A stretch of 52,800 bases of DNA, from contig NZ_FOGF01000013.1 in NCBI RefSeq assembly GCF_900111135.1, positions 1 to 52,800 on the forward strand. Direction: 5' to 3'. Positions 42,964-52,181 of this stretch are shown piece after piece. The notes under the pieces are model-generated. The model was not told the origin of the DNA. It made no database searches and saw nothing but the letters and a program-made list of their open reading frames with translations. Made by a program: the position numbers and the translations under genes. The first letter of the stretch is position 1. The number at the start of each line of letters is the position of its first letter. Origin of the DNA: Granulicatella balaenopterae. Lineage in GTDB: Bacteria > Bacillota > Bacilli > Lactobacillales > Aerococcaceae.

Positions 42964-43922
42964 TATAGATCTCCTCTTTGAAAGATTTCCTCACGATACC
43001 CCTTAAATAATCCCGCTAAGAATTCTTTCATTGCTAACTTTTCATCAATATCGACATATAAAACAGCATTTGCTTCTTTCTTATAAAAATCATACTCATC
43101 AACAATTAATTGCCCCATCGCATAACCATCTAACTGCACTTCACAGAAATATTCTTCCATTGTAAACAGACTTGGATTCATATCTGCTAAAAATGTCAAT
43201 GGATCATTAATTACGCTTCCAATAAGATTTTCATATTCAAAATGGAAATCCATATAAAAATTAGTAATACTACGGATAAATTCAGCACGCTCACGATCTA
43301 AATGCGTTACATACGAAATTGTGTTCGGCGTTAAGACAAATTTTCTCGTCGCATCAAGTGGCATGATTTTCAATTTTGTTGGTAAATTCTTCAACACATA
43401 ATCAGCGGCATGCGGATCAACCCAATAGTTAAATTCAGCAACCGGTGAACAATTGCCATGCGAACGAAAAGCACCACCCATTGAAATAACTTCCACACCC
43501 TCAAAAGCTTCACGGTCTTTTTTAAGTGCCTTAGCAATATTTGTCAATGGTCCTAAAGCAAAAATCTTAATCTCTTTATCTTCTTTTATACTGTCTAAAA
43601 TAAAATCTACTGCATCTTTGGCTTCAGGATCACGATAAGTAAATGGTAAATCTGACTCACCTAAACCATCCATACCATGCGTCTCTTTAGCTGTCACTAA
43701 TTCACGCTCTAAAGGCACTTCTGCCCCCATATAGACTGGAATACGAACTTTCTCAAAATCAAGTACCTTCAACACATTATTATATGCCAAAGATGCCTCA
43801 ACATTCCCTGAAACAGTTGTAATTCCTAAAATATCATAATATCCACTATTAATTGCAAAAGAAATCGCTAAAACATCATCAATTCCTGGATCGCAATCAA
43901 TTATAATTTTCTTTTTATTCAT
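42963..43922 (-). CDS. Nucleoside hydrolase, probably queuosine hydrolase (QueK-like)
   Basis: A 319-residue member of the inosine-uridine nucleoside hydrolase family. The calcium-binding DCDPGIDD is at residues 9-16, IFALGPLTNIAKAL is near 121-134, and a family Asp lies in the NDPLTFLAD segment near 240. These enzymes cleave the N-glycosidic bond of ribonucleosides in the cytoplasm. Family members called QueK release queuine from queuosine. The riboswitch in the leader and the one-base overlap with an ECF S-component favour that role over purine/pyrimidine salvage. AAGGGGG lies upstream of the ATG and can be masked by a hairpin. Confidence 0.85.
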   Translation of the reverse strand: MNKKKIIIDCDPGIDDVLAISFAINSGYYDILGITTVSGNVEASLAYNNVLKVLDFEKVRIPVYMGAEVPLERELVTAKETHGMDGLGESDLPFTYRDPEAKDAVDFILDSIKEDKEIKIFALGPLTNIAKALKKDREAFEGVEVISMGGAFRSHGNCSPVAEFNYWVDPHAADYVLKNLPTKLKIMPLDATRKFVLTPNTISYVTHLDRERAEFIRSITNFYMDFHFEYENLIGSVINDPLTFLADMNPSLFTMEEYFCEVQLDGYAMGQLIVDEYDFYKKEANAVLYVDIDEKLAMKEFLAGLFKGYREEIFQRGDL

Positions 43923-43930
43923 TTTATTAC

Positions 43931-43950
43931 CCCCTTTAATTTTTAAGGAG
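43931..43950 (-). promoter_or_regulatory. Shine-Dalgarno-sequestering hairpin
   Basis: On the minus strand CTCCTT (plus 43945-43950) pairs with AAGGGG (plus 43931-43936) of the ribosome site of the nucleoside hydrolase gene. It sits just after the riboswitch aptamer and would act as its expression platform at the translation level. Confidence 0.55.
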
Positions 43951-43968
43951 AACTGTTTGTATCATCAA

Positions 43969-44005
43969 CCATAGTTTTTTATACTTGGAGTTTACGAACA
44001 AGTCC
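43969..44005 (-). ncRNA. preQ1-I riboswitch
   Basis: On the minus strand: ACTTG, loop TTCGTAAACTC, CAAGT, then ATAAAAAACTATGG. This is the minimal preQ1 class I layout: a 5-bp P1 hairpin with a TTC-starting loop, followed directly by the A-rich AUAAAAAACUA tail. Loop CGTA can pair with tail TATG to make the H-type pseudoknot. The aptamer lies about 50 bases upstream of the nucleoside hydrolase start and 30 bases after a plausible promoter. It senses preQ1, the queuosine precursor. Confidence 0.8.
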
Positions 44006-44036
44006 TAAATTATAGTATTAAGATTAATGCTTCTAT

Positions 44037-44066
44037 AGTTTACCATTCTAGCGAGTTGACTGTCAA
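44037..44066 (-). promoter_or_regulatory. Promoter of the queuosine-salvage operon
   Basis: Minus strand: perfect -35 TTGACA (plus 44061-44066), 18-base spacer, -10 TAAACT (plus 44037-44042). The -35 lies in the palindrome TTGAC-T-GTCAA (44056-44066). The rest of 43923-44256 holds the riboswitch and the terminator of the next gene. Confidence 0.6.
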
Positions 44067-44111
44067 TTTGACTTTTAGCTTTATTTCCTGAAAACTTCGC
44101 TGAATAATGAT

Positions 44112-44148
44112 AAAAATAGTCCCTCTGACAAAGATATCAAAAGGACTA
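44112..44148 (-). terminator. Terminator after AlbA_2-DUF4357 gene
   Basis: On the minus strand TAGTCC pairs with GGACTA across a 20-base loop and is followed by TTTTT. Confidence 0.72.
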
Positions 44149-44256
44149 ATTCTTTTTCGTATTATTGTGATAGCTAGACTTTATTCTAATAATATTTTTT
44201 GCTTCCAAAACATGGGATTCTAATCAGGCTATCCCCTCGCAAATACTTATGTAATG

Positions 44257-45732
44257 CTACCACAACTTCAAATCGAGTTGGATTTCCTTAGCTTTTTTAT
44301 TATATTCTTGAATTGATTTTAGGCTGATGCCATCTTTACGTCGCCAACCTAATCGACCATTTGTGACACTTGCCGTAATGAATGAACTCGCTGCTGATGG
44401 ACTCTGAAACAATAAATCTTCTTTCAAAACAAAATCATCACCAATAATATGCTGATACTGCTGACGCAACTGCTCATTAGCAACACTACATGATGCTTTA
44501 ATAATCGGCGAAATCTTACTTCCTGCATAAACAATAAAACTTTCATCCTCACGTTCACGCCCCGTCGCCTCAGTACCCGACACATTAAAATACAATTCAT
44601 CACTAGCTAATTCATTATCACTACGCCACTCCCTTAGAATCTCATTCAAGACCAGACCAGTACGCAATTTATGCTTATAATCACTATTACGCACCGCATT
44701 CCCTGTAGCTAAATAACTAAATTCACTATTTTCACGAATCATCGTATAGATACTCTGACCCACAAAGGCAATATATTCTTCAAATGCCTGCTTTTCTTCT
44801 AAAGATTGATAGACTAAAATAACTTTTCTCAGCTCATTAAAAGCGTGAACTTGCGCTTTATCCTCCTTATCAAACATGAATTCTAATAATTGGTAACGTG
44901 GCGAATCCTTTAGGTAATACTGATAGGCCAACTTCTTAGACGAACGAACCACATCCACAAATCCCCACTCAGGAAGCGGCACCGATAAATGCCCACCCGC
45001 TAAATGAACTAATGGATAGCTTTTTAAGACGGTATTTTCATCAGTTATATCCATCGTAGAATAATAAGTCGCCTGATTACTTTGCGCATAACAATAATAC
45101 TCCCGATTAGAACTATCAAAAATCATCTCACTCTCACACAAACGATATTCCGGATGATAGACATGATAATAGCTTGTCCCACTAACTCGCCAATCATCCT
45201 TATCCGCCAAACACTCTATAATACACTCTAAAGCCGGCTTCGTTAAGCCAAAATGTTTTTTCCATAACTCCTCAATCTCTTGATAACTCGCATTCAGACT
45301 AGCACTACTTGAACTAGGCGTATAAATCACCCCCGCCAACAATCCCATAACATCTTCTGCTAAAAAGATTGGCGTATGATACGTATTATGCACCGTTAGA
45401 ATGGCTAATTCACACTCCTGAAAGACCACCTTCTCCAAACTAATTTGCGGCACAAAACCTCCCGCAAAAGGCATCTCCTTCAATAAAGACTGAATCATCA
45501 CTCCCGTCACATTAAAACTTTTAAGACCAACAACCTCACCATCCTTTGATACCCCAAAAATCATATAACAATCCTCATCATGAGAAGTATTCGCAAAAGC
45601 AATTATCTCTCTTATAAGATGCGTATTAACCTCTTTCAACTCTTGATAGAATGCCCAATACCAATGATGTTCCCCCTCAGAAAGCACCATCTCAAGAAAT
45701 TCTTTACTTGTATATTCACTTAGTCTCATCAT
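44257..45732 (-). CDS. AlbA_2-DUF4357 domain protein, unknown role
   Basis: A 491-residue soluble protein. The N-terminal 150 residues match the Schlafen AlbA_2 fold (ELKEVNTHLIREIIAFANTSHDEDCYMIFGVSKDGEVVGL; later GLLAGVIYTPSSSSASLNAS). A middle part of about 200 residues resembles nothing I know. The last 90 residues form a DUF4357-type domain (FIVYAGSKISPIIKASC ... LFQSPSAASSFITASVTNGRLGWR). AlbA_2 binds nucleic acid; DUF4357 is often fused to nucleases, GIY-YIG proteins or restriction-like systems. GGAGGGGT precedes the ATG pair at 45732/45729. It stands alone with its own terminator. Role in defence or stress is possible but unproven. Confidence 0.7.
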   Translation of the reverse strand: MMRLSEYTSKEFLEMVLSEGEHHWYWAFYQELKEVNTHLIREIIAFANTSHDEDCYMIFGVSKDGEVVGLKSFNVTGVMIQSLLKEMPFAGGFVPQISLEKVVFQECELAILTVHNTYHTPIFLAEDVMGLLAGVIYTPSSSSASLNASYQEIEELWKKHFGLTKPALECIIECLADKDDWRVSGTSYYHVYHPEYRLCESEMIFDSSNREYYCYAQSNQATYYSTMDITDENTVLKSYPLVHLAGGHLSVPLPEWGFVDVVRSSKKLAYQYYLKDSPRYQLLEFMFDKEDKAQVHAFNELRKVILVYQSLEEKQAFEEYIAFVGQSIYTMIRENSEFSYLATGNAVRNSDYKHKLRTGLVLNEILREWRSDNELASDELYFNVSGTEATGREREDESFIVYAGSKISPIIKASCSVANEQLRQQYQHIIGDDFVLKEDLLFQSPSAASSFITASVTNGRLGWRRKDGISLKSIQEYNKKAKEIQLDLKLW

Positions 45733-45833
45733 ACCCCTCCACTCATTTACGTTCTCATTTTTAGATTACACTAAAAACACAAGAAATAATAGGGAAAATA
45801 CAGGAAATTAAACATAAACTTTTCAAAAAATCT

Positions 45834-45882
45834 TTATAAAAAAATCCTCAAAAAGTTCGGCAACCACCCAAACTCATGAGGA
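45834..45882 (-). terminator. Terminator after first GGDEF gene
   Basis: On the minus strand CCTCA pairs with TGAGG around an inner AGTTTGG/CCGAACT stem, then seven T. Confidence 0.8.
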
Positions 45883-45908
45883 AATACATCTCTATATAAA
45901 TCTTACTA

Positions 45909-47078
45909 TTAACGCTCAACATTTTTTGCTTGCTTAACTTGATACATCCTCTTATCGGCTTCTTCCAAATAATAAAGCATTGGCTCCTCCATTGGTTTAT
46001 GAATCATCACTGAACCAACCGATACTTCAATCCGATACGGTAACTCTTCCTTATTCACCTCATTATCAATCGATTGTTGAATCTCTAAGGCAAAGTTATT
46101 CGCAAAAGACTCTCCCCACTGCTCAAACACCAATAAAATAAATTCATCTCCACCCATCCGAATTGCAAATAATTTTCTTTTATGAGTTAATTGGAGTAAT
46201 GCTTGCCCTACAATCGCTAGAGCACGATCCCCCTCTTTATGTCCGTACTGATCATTTAATAACTTAAACTTATCAATATCTAAACAGTAAATCCCTAATG
46301 AACCACCACGACTTAAATGCTTCTCAATCTTCTTTTCAAGCTGAATCAAACTCCGACGATTATATAATTTCGTTAAAATATCTATATCATAAGTCAAATT
46401 CACAAAAGTCAATAAATACATAATCAAAGAAAAATTCAAAGCAATTGGAAAATAAATTGAAATATGATTTTGATAAAAAGCCAATAAAGCAATCAAAATC
46501 GGCATAACAAATATAATTACCATCGATGCCAAGCGCTTACCAATCACGGTAGTCGACCTCACTAACTTAAAGCCACCCTCAATCAAAGTGATTAGCCAAA
46601 AAAAAGCCGACATGCCCATCACTAAATGATTCCCCATATCCTTTAAAGTATAACCCAAATTCTCATTCAAGGTAAAAATCAATCCCGTATCCCAATTCGT
46701 CAAAATCAATATAATCATAATAAATAATAGCACTTTACAAAAAAATTTAAACCAATGACTTGAAAATGGTCGCACATCCAGTAACTCACTCACAAATGAT
46801 AACCAAAAATACGGCATAACTACTATACAAATAAATAAAGCAGCTAATAATACTTGCATCAAAATCCAAGAATCAAAAAAATCAACGTAGGTTAACGCCA
46901 ACCAACCAATATCCAATAAAATATAGACTGCAGCTGACACAATAAAAGTCTCTAAAATATTCAAATGATCCGTGAATTCTGGTAATACTACTGCTTTATT
47001 TAACAGACGATTCGAAAAACATAGCATAATGAATTCTAATACTAAAAACAAAATAATATATATTCGCCAGTCATACAA
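45909..47078 (-). CDS. Membrane diguanylate cyclase (GGDEF), DGC-A
   Basis: About 389 residues. Seven or eight membrane helices (1-220) precede a GGDEF domain whose catalytic site is intact: DIDKFKLLNDQYGHKEGDRAL and RMGGDEF near residue 305. It would make c-di-GMP from two GTP. The RxxD product-inhibition site is missing (KRKL at that place). Start TTG 47078 is preferred over TTG 47120 because GGAGGG lies 7 bases before it and the resulting N-terminus matches the length of its two paralogs. The membrane part is related to those of the next two genes (for example PYFWLSFVSELLDV versus PYLWFLYAEEILDT). Confidence 0.88.
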   Translation of the reverse strand: MYDWRIYIILFLVLEFIMLCFSNRLLNKAVVLPEFTDHLNILETFIVSAAVYILLDIGWLALTYVDFFDSWILMQVLLAALFICIVVMPYFWLSFVSELLDVRPFSSHWFKFFCKVLLFIMIILILTNWDTGLIFTLNENLGYTLKDMGNHLVMGMSAFFWLITLIEGGFKLVRSTTVIGKRLASMVIIFVMPILIALLAFYQNHISIYFPIALNFSLIMYLLTFVNLTYDIDILTKLYNRRSLIQLEKKIEKHLSRGGSLGIYCLDIDKFKLLNDQYGHKEGDRALAIVGQALLQLTHKRKLFAIRMGGDEFILLVFEQWGESFANNFALEIQQSIDNEVNKEELPYRIEVSVGSVMIHKPMEEPMLYYLEEADKRMYQVKQAKNVER

Positions 47079-47195
47079 ATGAATTCCCTCCAATAAACGA
47101 AAAATATTTTTTATCCTCAATTTAATTATAGCTAATCAAACTAATGAACTCAAATAATTCATAAAAATTCCAAAATCCAAACCATCTCCATTAAA

Positions 47196-47238
47196 ATAAA
47201 AAATAGCTAAGACACCAAGTTGATGTTCTTAACTATTT
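47196..47238 (-). terminator. Terminator after second GGDEF gene
   Basis: On the minus strand AAATAG-T-TAAGA pairs with TCTTA-G-CTATTT, followed by a T-rich stretch. Confidence 0.75.
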
Positions 47239-47245
47239 ATTTTCA

Positions 47246-48415
47246 TTAACCTGCTAAATATTTACTATCCTTTTTGATCATGGACTTGTCATTATACATC
47301 GCATTATCAGCATTTGCCAAACAAATTTCAAATGAGTTTTCGGCATCACCATATAAAATAGCTGAACCAATCGACGTTGCAATATAATAATCACAACCAT
47401 CTTCCTTAGCAGTTTCTTGAATCTCACGACGAATAAGCTCCTTAAAATCAACCCCCAGTAAATTATCTGCACAAGCTAAAATCACAAACTCATCGCCCCC
47501 AACACGAATTGAGACTGTATGATATACTTCATCAATCTTCTTGAAAGCTTTAGCCATAATTCTTAATACCTTATCACCTTCCAAATGACCGTATGTATCA
47601 TTAATCTCCTTAAAATCATTAGCATCGATATAATATACCGTATTCAAACGATCCTTTCTATATGAAATCTTTCTTTCATTATATAAAGTAACCATCTTCT
47701 TACGATTATATAGACCTGTTAACTCATCCACAAAGCTCATTGGATCTTCTAATGTTAAAAAACTAAAAAAAATCGCAATAAAAATTGATAATGGAATACA
47801 ATCAGGAATATCATATTTTAAATAAATATACCAAGTAAATACAATTGGAATTACAAAACCAATTACTCGTACCGATTTCTTCATTAATTCTTGACTTTTT
47901 GATGTAGCTAAATTAATAATCCCAAAAATAGTAGTAGTACCTAAAAATAAAGCCATTAAACATCGAATAATCATAACTGAATAGTGTCCAAAAATAATAT
48001 TTTTATCCACATCCAAACTATAAATACTTCCCGTTATAAAACTTGTTACTACTAAACCGCAATATACAAGCAATAGTGCTGTATATAGTTTTGGAATAAG
48101 ACCATTTTTAAACTTCCTAGTATCAAGAATTTCCTCAGCATATAAAAACCATAAATACGGTATCAAACCATATGAGATAAATTCACCAATTAAAATAATA
48201 TGTAAACTAACCACACTCGTCTCAATAAACTCAAATAACATACAGCCTAAACAAATATCAAATACTAAATACATCGCAAACGCCCTAATAAGATTAATAA
48301 AGCGAATCGTTGCCATTTGATAAGAAAAAGAATATCGTAATTTCCCTAGTATTCCAAGCGTTCCACTTAAAATAAACATTTCCATTAGAATAAATGACCT
48401 AACAAACTGTTCCAT
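47246..48415 (-). CDS. Membrane diguanylate cyclase (GGDEF), DGC-B
   Basis: About 389 residues with the same plan as its neighbours: membrane helices through about residue 220, then a GGDEF domain with DANDFKEINDTYGHLEGDKVL and RVGGDEF near residue 308. Catalytic residues are intact; no RxxD I-site (VYHT at that place). Start ATG 48415 is chosen over GTG 48424 because AGGGTGA lies 6 bases upstream of the ATG. Separately transcribed: promoter upstream at 48596-48624 and terminator after it. The input signal is probably sensed by the membrane domain; no ligand can be read. Confidence 0.9.
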   Translation of the reverse strand: MEQFVRSFILMEMFILSGTLGILGKLRYSFSYQMATIRFINLIRAFAMYLVFDICLGCMLFEFIETSVVSLHIILIGEFISYGLIPYLWFLYAEEILDTRKFKNGLIPKLYTALLLVYCGLVVTSFITGSIYSLDVDKNIIFGHYSVMIIRCLMALFLGTTTIFGIINLATSKSQELMKKSVRVIGFVIPIVFTWYIYLKYDIPDCIPLSIFIAIFFSFLTLEDPMSFVDELTGLYNRKKMVTLYNERKISYRKDRLNTVYYIDANDFKEINDTYGHLEGDKVLRIMAKAFKKIDEVYHTVSIRVGGDEFVILACADNLLGVDFKELIRREIQETAKEDGCDYYIATSIGSAILYGDAENSFEICLANADNAMYNDKSMIKKDSKYLAG

Positions 48416-48595
48416 ACTAATCACCCTACAACTACATTATCAATACGAATAGACCTATAGCTAAGTACTCAATTGCCAACCAACTATTCATAAAGCTAAT
48501 CTAGTGTATCTTCCTTTCCTATAATTTATCTAAAATTATAAAATACTGAATTATCTTGAAAAGTATTTTTTCCTAATTTATAAAGACATAATTCC

Positions 48596-48624
48596 ATTCT
48601 AACACAATTTACTTACTGTTATAA
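48596..48624 (-). promoter_or_regulatory. Promoter of DGC-B
   Basis: Minus strand: TTATAA (plus 48619-48624), 17-base spacer, extended -10 TG-T-TAGAAT (plus 48596-48601). It gives a leader of about 180 bases. Within 48416-48595 a 19-codon hydrophobic frame (MNSWLAIEYLAIGLFVLIM) exists, but its ribosome site is too distant. I see nothing else supportable in the 48416-48703 gap. Confidence 0.5.
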
Positions 48625-48703
48625 TGCTATTTCTGTTGATTTTTATGACTTTTATTAGTTAAAAAGTTGCGATTTACTACACATAACTACATAATTTACT
48701 AAC

Positions 48704-48747
48704 AAAAAAACAGTCCCCTCTTCCTGACACATGAAAAGTAAGACTGT
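48704..48747 (-). terminator. Terminator after third GGDEF gene
   Basis: On the minus strand ACAGTC pairs with GACTGT around a partly paired interior, followed by seven T. Confidence 0.75.
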
Positions 48748-48754
48748 AAACTAA

Positions 48755-49912
48755 CTATCTTTTTCGATTTTTCTTCTTGGGCTTATCTTTGTACATCGCC
48801 ATATCCGCTTCTTTTAAACAATCATCCAATGAATCAAATGTATTACCATGAATCTTAGCCGAACCAATAGATGTCTTAATCGTATGAGGGAACGCTTCTT
48901 TTTCCGCAATATAAGAAATCTCATCACGAATCGTCTGCTTAAAATCAATATCATTTATTCCTTTATCACTAATCGCCACAATAAATTCATCTCCACCTAA
49001 ACGAATTGAAACTGACTTAAAAAATTCATCCAAACGTATTAAAGCTTGACCAATAATCTGCAATACCTTATCACCTTCCAAATGGCCGTATGTATCATTA
49101 ATCGACTTAAAATCATTCACATCTACATAAAAAATCTCATTCAAATCCCTATTAGAATCTGAAATCTTCCCTTCTAAAGCTAAAGCATTTAACTTCTTAC
49201 GATTAAATAAACCCGTTAATTCATCAATATAACTCATCTGATCTTCTAGAGAGAAAAAATACAAAATAATCGCTGTAAACATCGCTTGTGGAACACAAAT
49301 CGCTAATTGATATCTCGAATATAAAAATAATATCAATACAATCGGTACCACAAAACCAATCACCATTAAAGACTTCTTAACGACAATCTTATTTCTAGAC
49401 ATTATCAGATTAATAATCCCATAAACGGTTGCCGTACCAAAGAATAAAAACAATAAGAAGACAATAATTCCATTCGTATACTCACCCCAAATCATCATAC
49501 TATCACTAGTAATCGCATAAATAAATCCCGTCTTAAAGCTCGTTACCACCAGCGCACAATAACAAATCATAACCATCTTATACGCATAAGTAATCACATC
49601 ATACTTCAAAAAGTGCACATCCAAAATTTCCTTCACATATAAGAACCAATAATAAGGAATTAACCCCATTAAAATAAATTCACCCATTGATAAAAAATGC
49701 AATAAAATCGTCGAACTATAAAAATCTCCATAAACTAATAAAGCCCAACTAATATCAATTATTAAATATATACAAAATGATTTCACTAAACTTTTAAATC
49801 TTATCGTAGCAGTTTGACCAACAAAATAAGAGCGTAACTTATATAATAAAGCTGATGAAGCCACTAAAATAAAAATCTCTGTCATAATAAACGACATAAT
49901 AAATGTATCCAT
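48755..49912 (-). CDS. Membrane diguanylate cyclase (GGDEF), DGC-C
   Basis: A 385-residue paralog of DGC-B: hydrophobic helices over about 220 residues, then GGDEF with DVNDFKSINDTYGHLEGDKVL and RLGGDEF near residue 307. The active site is complete, and the RxxD I-site is absent (FFKS). The ATG at 49912 has AAGGAAGG about 13 bases upstream, longer than usual, so expression may be low or regulated. The membrane part is closely similar to that of DGC-B (for instance SMGEFILMGLIPYYWFLYVKEILDV versus LIGEFISYGLIPYLWFLYAEEILDT), so tandem duplication is likely. The 251-base gap upstream to the EAL gene shows no feature I can support beyond AT-rich promoter-like sequence. Confidence 0.9.
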   Translation of the reverse strand: MDTFIMSFIMTEIFILVASSALLYKLRSYFVGQTATIRFKSLVKSFCIYLIIDISWALLVYGDFYSSTILLHFLSMGEFILMGLIPYYWFLYVKEILDVHFLKYDVITYAYKMVMICYCALVVTSFKTGFIYAITSDSMMIWGEYTNGIIVFLLFLFFGTATVYGIINLIMSRNKIVVKKSLMVIGFVVPIVLILFLYSRYQLAICVPQAMFTAIILYFFSLEDQMSYIDELTGLFNRKKLNALALEGKISDSNRDLNEIFYVDVNDFKSINDTYGHLEGDKVLQIIGQALIRLDEFFKSVSIRLGGDEFIVAISDKGINDIDFKQTIRDEISYIAEKEAFPHTIKTSIGSAKIHGNTFDSLDDCLKEADMAMYKDKPKKKNRKR

Positions 49913-50163
49913 AAAAACTAAATCATCCTTCCTTGTAATCTTCCTATATTATCCAAAAAGCCTTGCCAGAAAAGAAGATATCTCCCCATACCCCAGCAAA
50001 GCAAATTAGATAACTATTTTTTCTCTCTGAATAAAACACTTATAACTAATATTTAGAATGTTCAGATGTATTTCATCAATAAATTTTGTTTTAACACAAA
50101 TAATTATTCATTTTTTTCATTACAGAAAGTCTAAAAATAGTTCATTTACCCATCATCCCGTTT

Positions 50164-52065
50164 CTAATTGTGATTATATTGATTTACTAAACGATCGAAG
50201 TCTTCAGCTGGAATTGGTTTTGAAAAGTAGAATCCTTGCAAATACTCACAACCAAATTCACTTAAATCCTTCACCATCGATTGATCTTCCACACCCTCAG
50301 CCACAATCGCCAAGTTTTGTTCTTTAAAAATCTCAATCACATGCTTCATAATATGATTTTCACCCTTAAAATAACTCCACACCAAGCTCATATCTAACTT
50401 CGCAGTTGAAAATGGATAAGTAATTAAGCGTTGCATATTCGAACTCCCCATACCAAAATCATCCAACACTAAATGAGCATTATACTTTTTAAATTCCTTC
50501 ATCTGATAATCAAATAAAGCCGTATTTAACATAGCTGATTCTGTAATCTCGAATTCAATCATCGATAAATCAACTCCATAATCCCTCGCAATCTGTCTAA
50601 ACTTATGAACCAATTGCGTATCTTCAAACTGCAATGGCGATACATTAACCGTAATAAAATTAATCCCCATCTCCTTCAAATCGTGCTCTTGAATATATTG
50701 ACACACCTTTTCAAACACTACTAAACCTAAATCTAAAATCTCACCAGTTGATTCAGCTAAAGGTATAAACTTATACGGTAAAATAATTCCCAATTTCTCA
50801 TCATACATCCGCACTAAAGCTTCTGCCCCCGTAATTCTCTTAGATTTTGTTGAAAATAATGGTTGATAATAAACCAATAAATCTTTTTCTTTAATTTTCT
50901 TCGTTAAAATGCGTTTTAGTTGATTAGTTTGCTTCATCTCATTAATAATCTCACCATCAATTACAAATAATTGTTGACGATCCAACTCACATTTTTCTAG
51001 AATATGATCAGCATAAATAATAAACTGCTTCATCGATTCATGGCATAAGTCATATGACACAAAAAATGGTTCAGCTTGCAGAATAATCTCATGATCATCA
51101 ATTATAAATGACCGTTCGAAACGCTCCTTAATCACACGTAAAAATTTCTCTTGATTTATAGGCTCTTCTGATATTAAAAAAATCTGCTTTGTATCAATAT
51201 AAAACACATAGATATCCGGACAAATACTATGAATCCATTCCGTTACCATATCAATACTACTATCAAAACGAAAAATTCCGATACGTTCTAATACATTATG
51301 ATAATTAGCTAACTTAATACCACCTAAGTATAATTGTTTCCCTTTTTGCTGATACTCATCAATCATATATAACATCGCTTCACGGTTAAACGTATTGGTC
51401 GAATGCGATCTAAATAATCGAGGATCACACATTTTTAAATAAATTAAATACTCCGCTACTGTAAAATAAAAATTAATTACAATAATTGAATAGGTAAAAT
51501 AATTCACCACAATCCCAAAAGTAGCACATATCACTACCAACCAAACAGCCCAATTCTGCTTTAACTTAACTCTATCAAAATGAGTAACAATGAAACCAAT
51601 TAAGATAACCACAAATACAGCGGGAACCATATAGATTGTCCAATACGCACTTCCCCTAACAAAAGCTCCATCCGTATAAGACACAATTAACCCCGTCCAA
51701 GGTGTCGTTATACAAATTACTAATAATATATATAATGGAATCCGAAATACATAACGATACTTCCAAAATTCCTTCCAAAAACCTAAATAATATATTATGT
51801 ATAAAATAATTACAGAATAAATATACTCTACCATCACAGTAAATATACTAAATTTAATTAAATTACTATAATATTTCCAAGATACAAGTGGCCCATAAAA
51901 AATCTTATCCACCACCAAATACAAACTCATCACAATAACTAATACCGCAATTCGCCCAAATAATTTATTTTTAATTAGCGGTAACTTTCTCGTCTTTTTA
52001 TACACATAAAACAATGCAACTTCTGCAAATAATAAAAATAAGAGTAATGATAAACTCCAACTCAC
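50164..52065 (-). CDS. Membrane c-di-GMP phosphodiesterase (degenerate GGDEF-EAL)
   Basis: A 633-residue protein. Residues 1-225 hold seven or eight membrane helices. Residues about 235-385 are a degenerate GGDEF domain (FYIDTKQIFLI where the signature should be). Residues about 395-630 are an EAL domain with its catalytic set: AEALVR near 411, NVSPLQF, FEITESAML, LDDFGMGSSN, AKLDMSLV, VAEGVED and LQGFYFSKP. It should hydrolyse c-di-GMP to pGpG, balancing the three cyclases next to it. The degenerate GGDEF may bind GTP as a regulator. Start is GTG 52065 with AAGGAAGG upstream. A terminator-like hairpin lies in its leader. Confidence 0.9.
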   Translation of the reverse strand: MSWSLSLLLFLLFAEVALFYVYKKTRKLPLIKNKLFGRIAVLVIVMSLYLVVDKIFYGPLVSWKYYSNLIKFSIFTVMVEYIYSVIILYIIYYLGFWKEFWKYRYVFRIPLYILLVICITTPWTGLIVSYTDGAFVRGSAYWTIYMVPAVFVVILIGFIVTHFDRVKLKQNWAVWLVVICATFGIVVNYFTYSIIVINFYFTVAEYLIYLKMCDPRLFRSHSTNTFNREAMLYMIDEYQQKGKQLYLGGIKLANYHNVLERIGIFRFDSSIDMVTEWIHSICPDIYVFYIDTKQIFLISEEPINQEKFLRVIKERFERSFIIDDHEIILQAEPFFVSYDLCHESMKQFIIYADHILEKCELDRQQLFVIDGEIINEMKQTNQLKRILTKKIKEKDLLVYYQPLFSTKSKRITGAEALVRMYDEKLGIILPYKFIPLAESTGEILDLGLVVFEKVCQYIQEHDLKEMGINFITVNVSPLQFEDTQLVHKFRQIARDYGVDLSMIEFEITESAMLNTALFDYQMKEFKKYNAHLVLDDFGMGSSNMQRLITYPFSTAKLDMSLVWSYFKGENHIMKHVIEIFKEQNLAIVAEGVEDQSMVKDLSEFGCEYLQGFYFSKPIPAEDFDRLVNQYNHN

Positions 52066-52181
52066 AAAAAAACACCTTCCTTAACCCTTTTATTATTCTT
52101 TTTTAATGAACCAATAAGAAAAAATAACGATAAAAATAGTAATAATAACTAATCACATCAATGACTAGCTATCCTTGAAAT

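Noticed and set aside
48431-48490. 19-codon hydrophobic micropeptide upstream of DGC-B
   Set aside because: The nearest purine-rich site is about 16 bases from the ATG, too far, and the frame is short enough to be chance.
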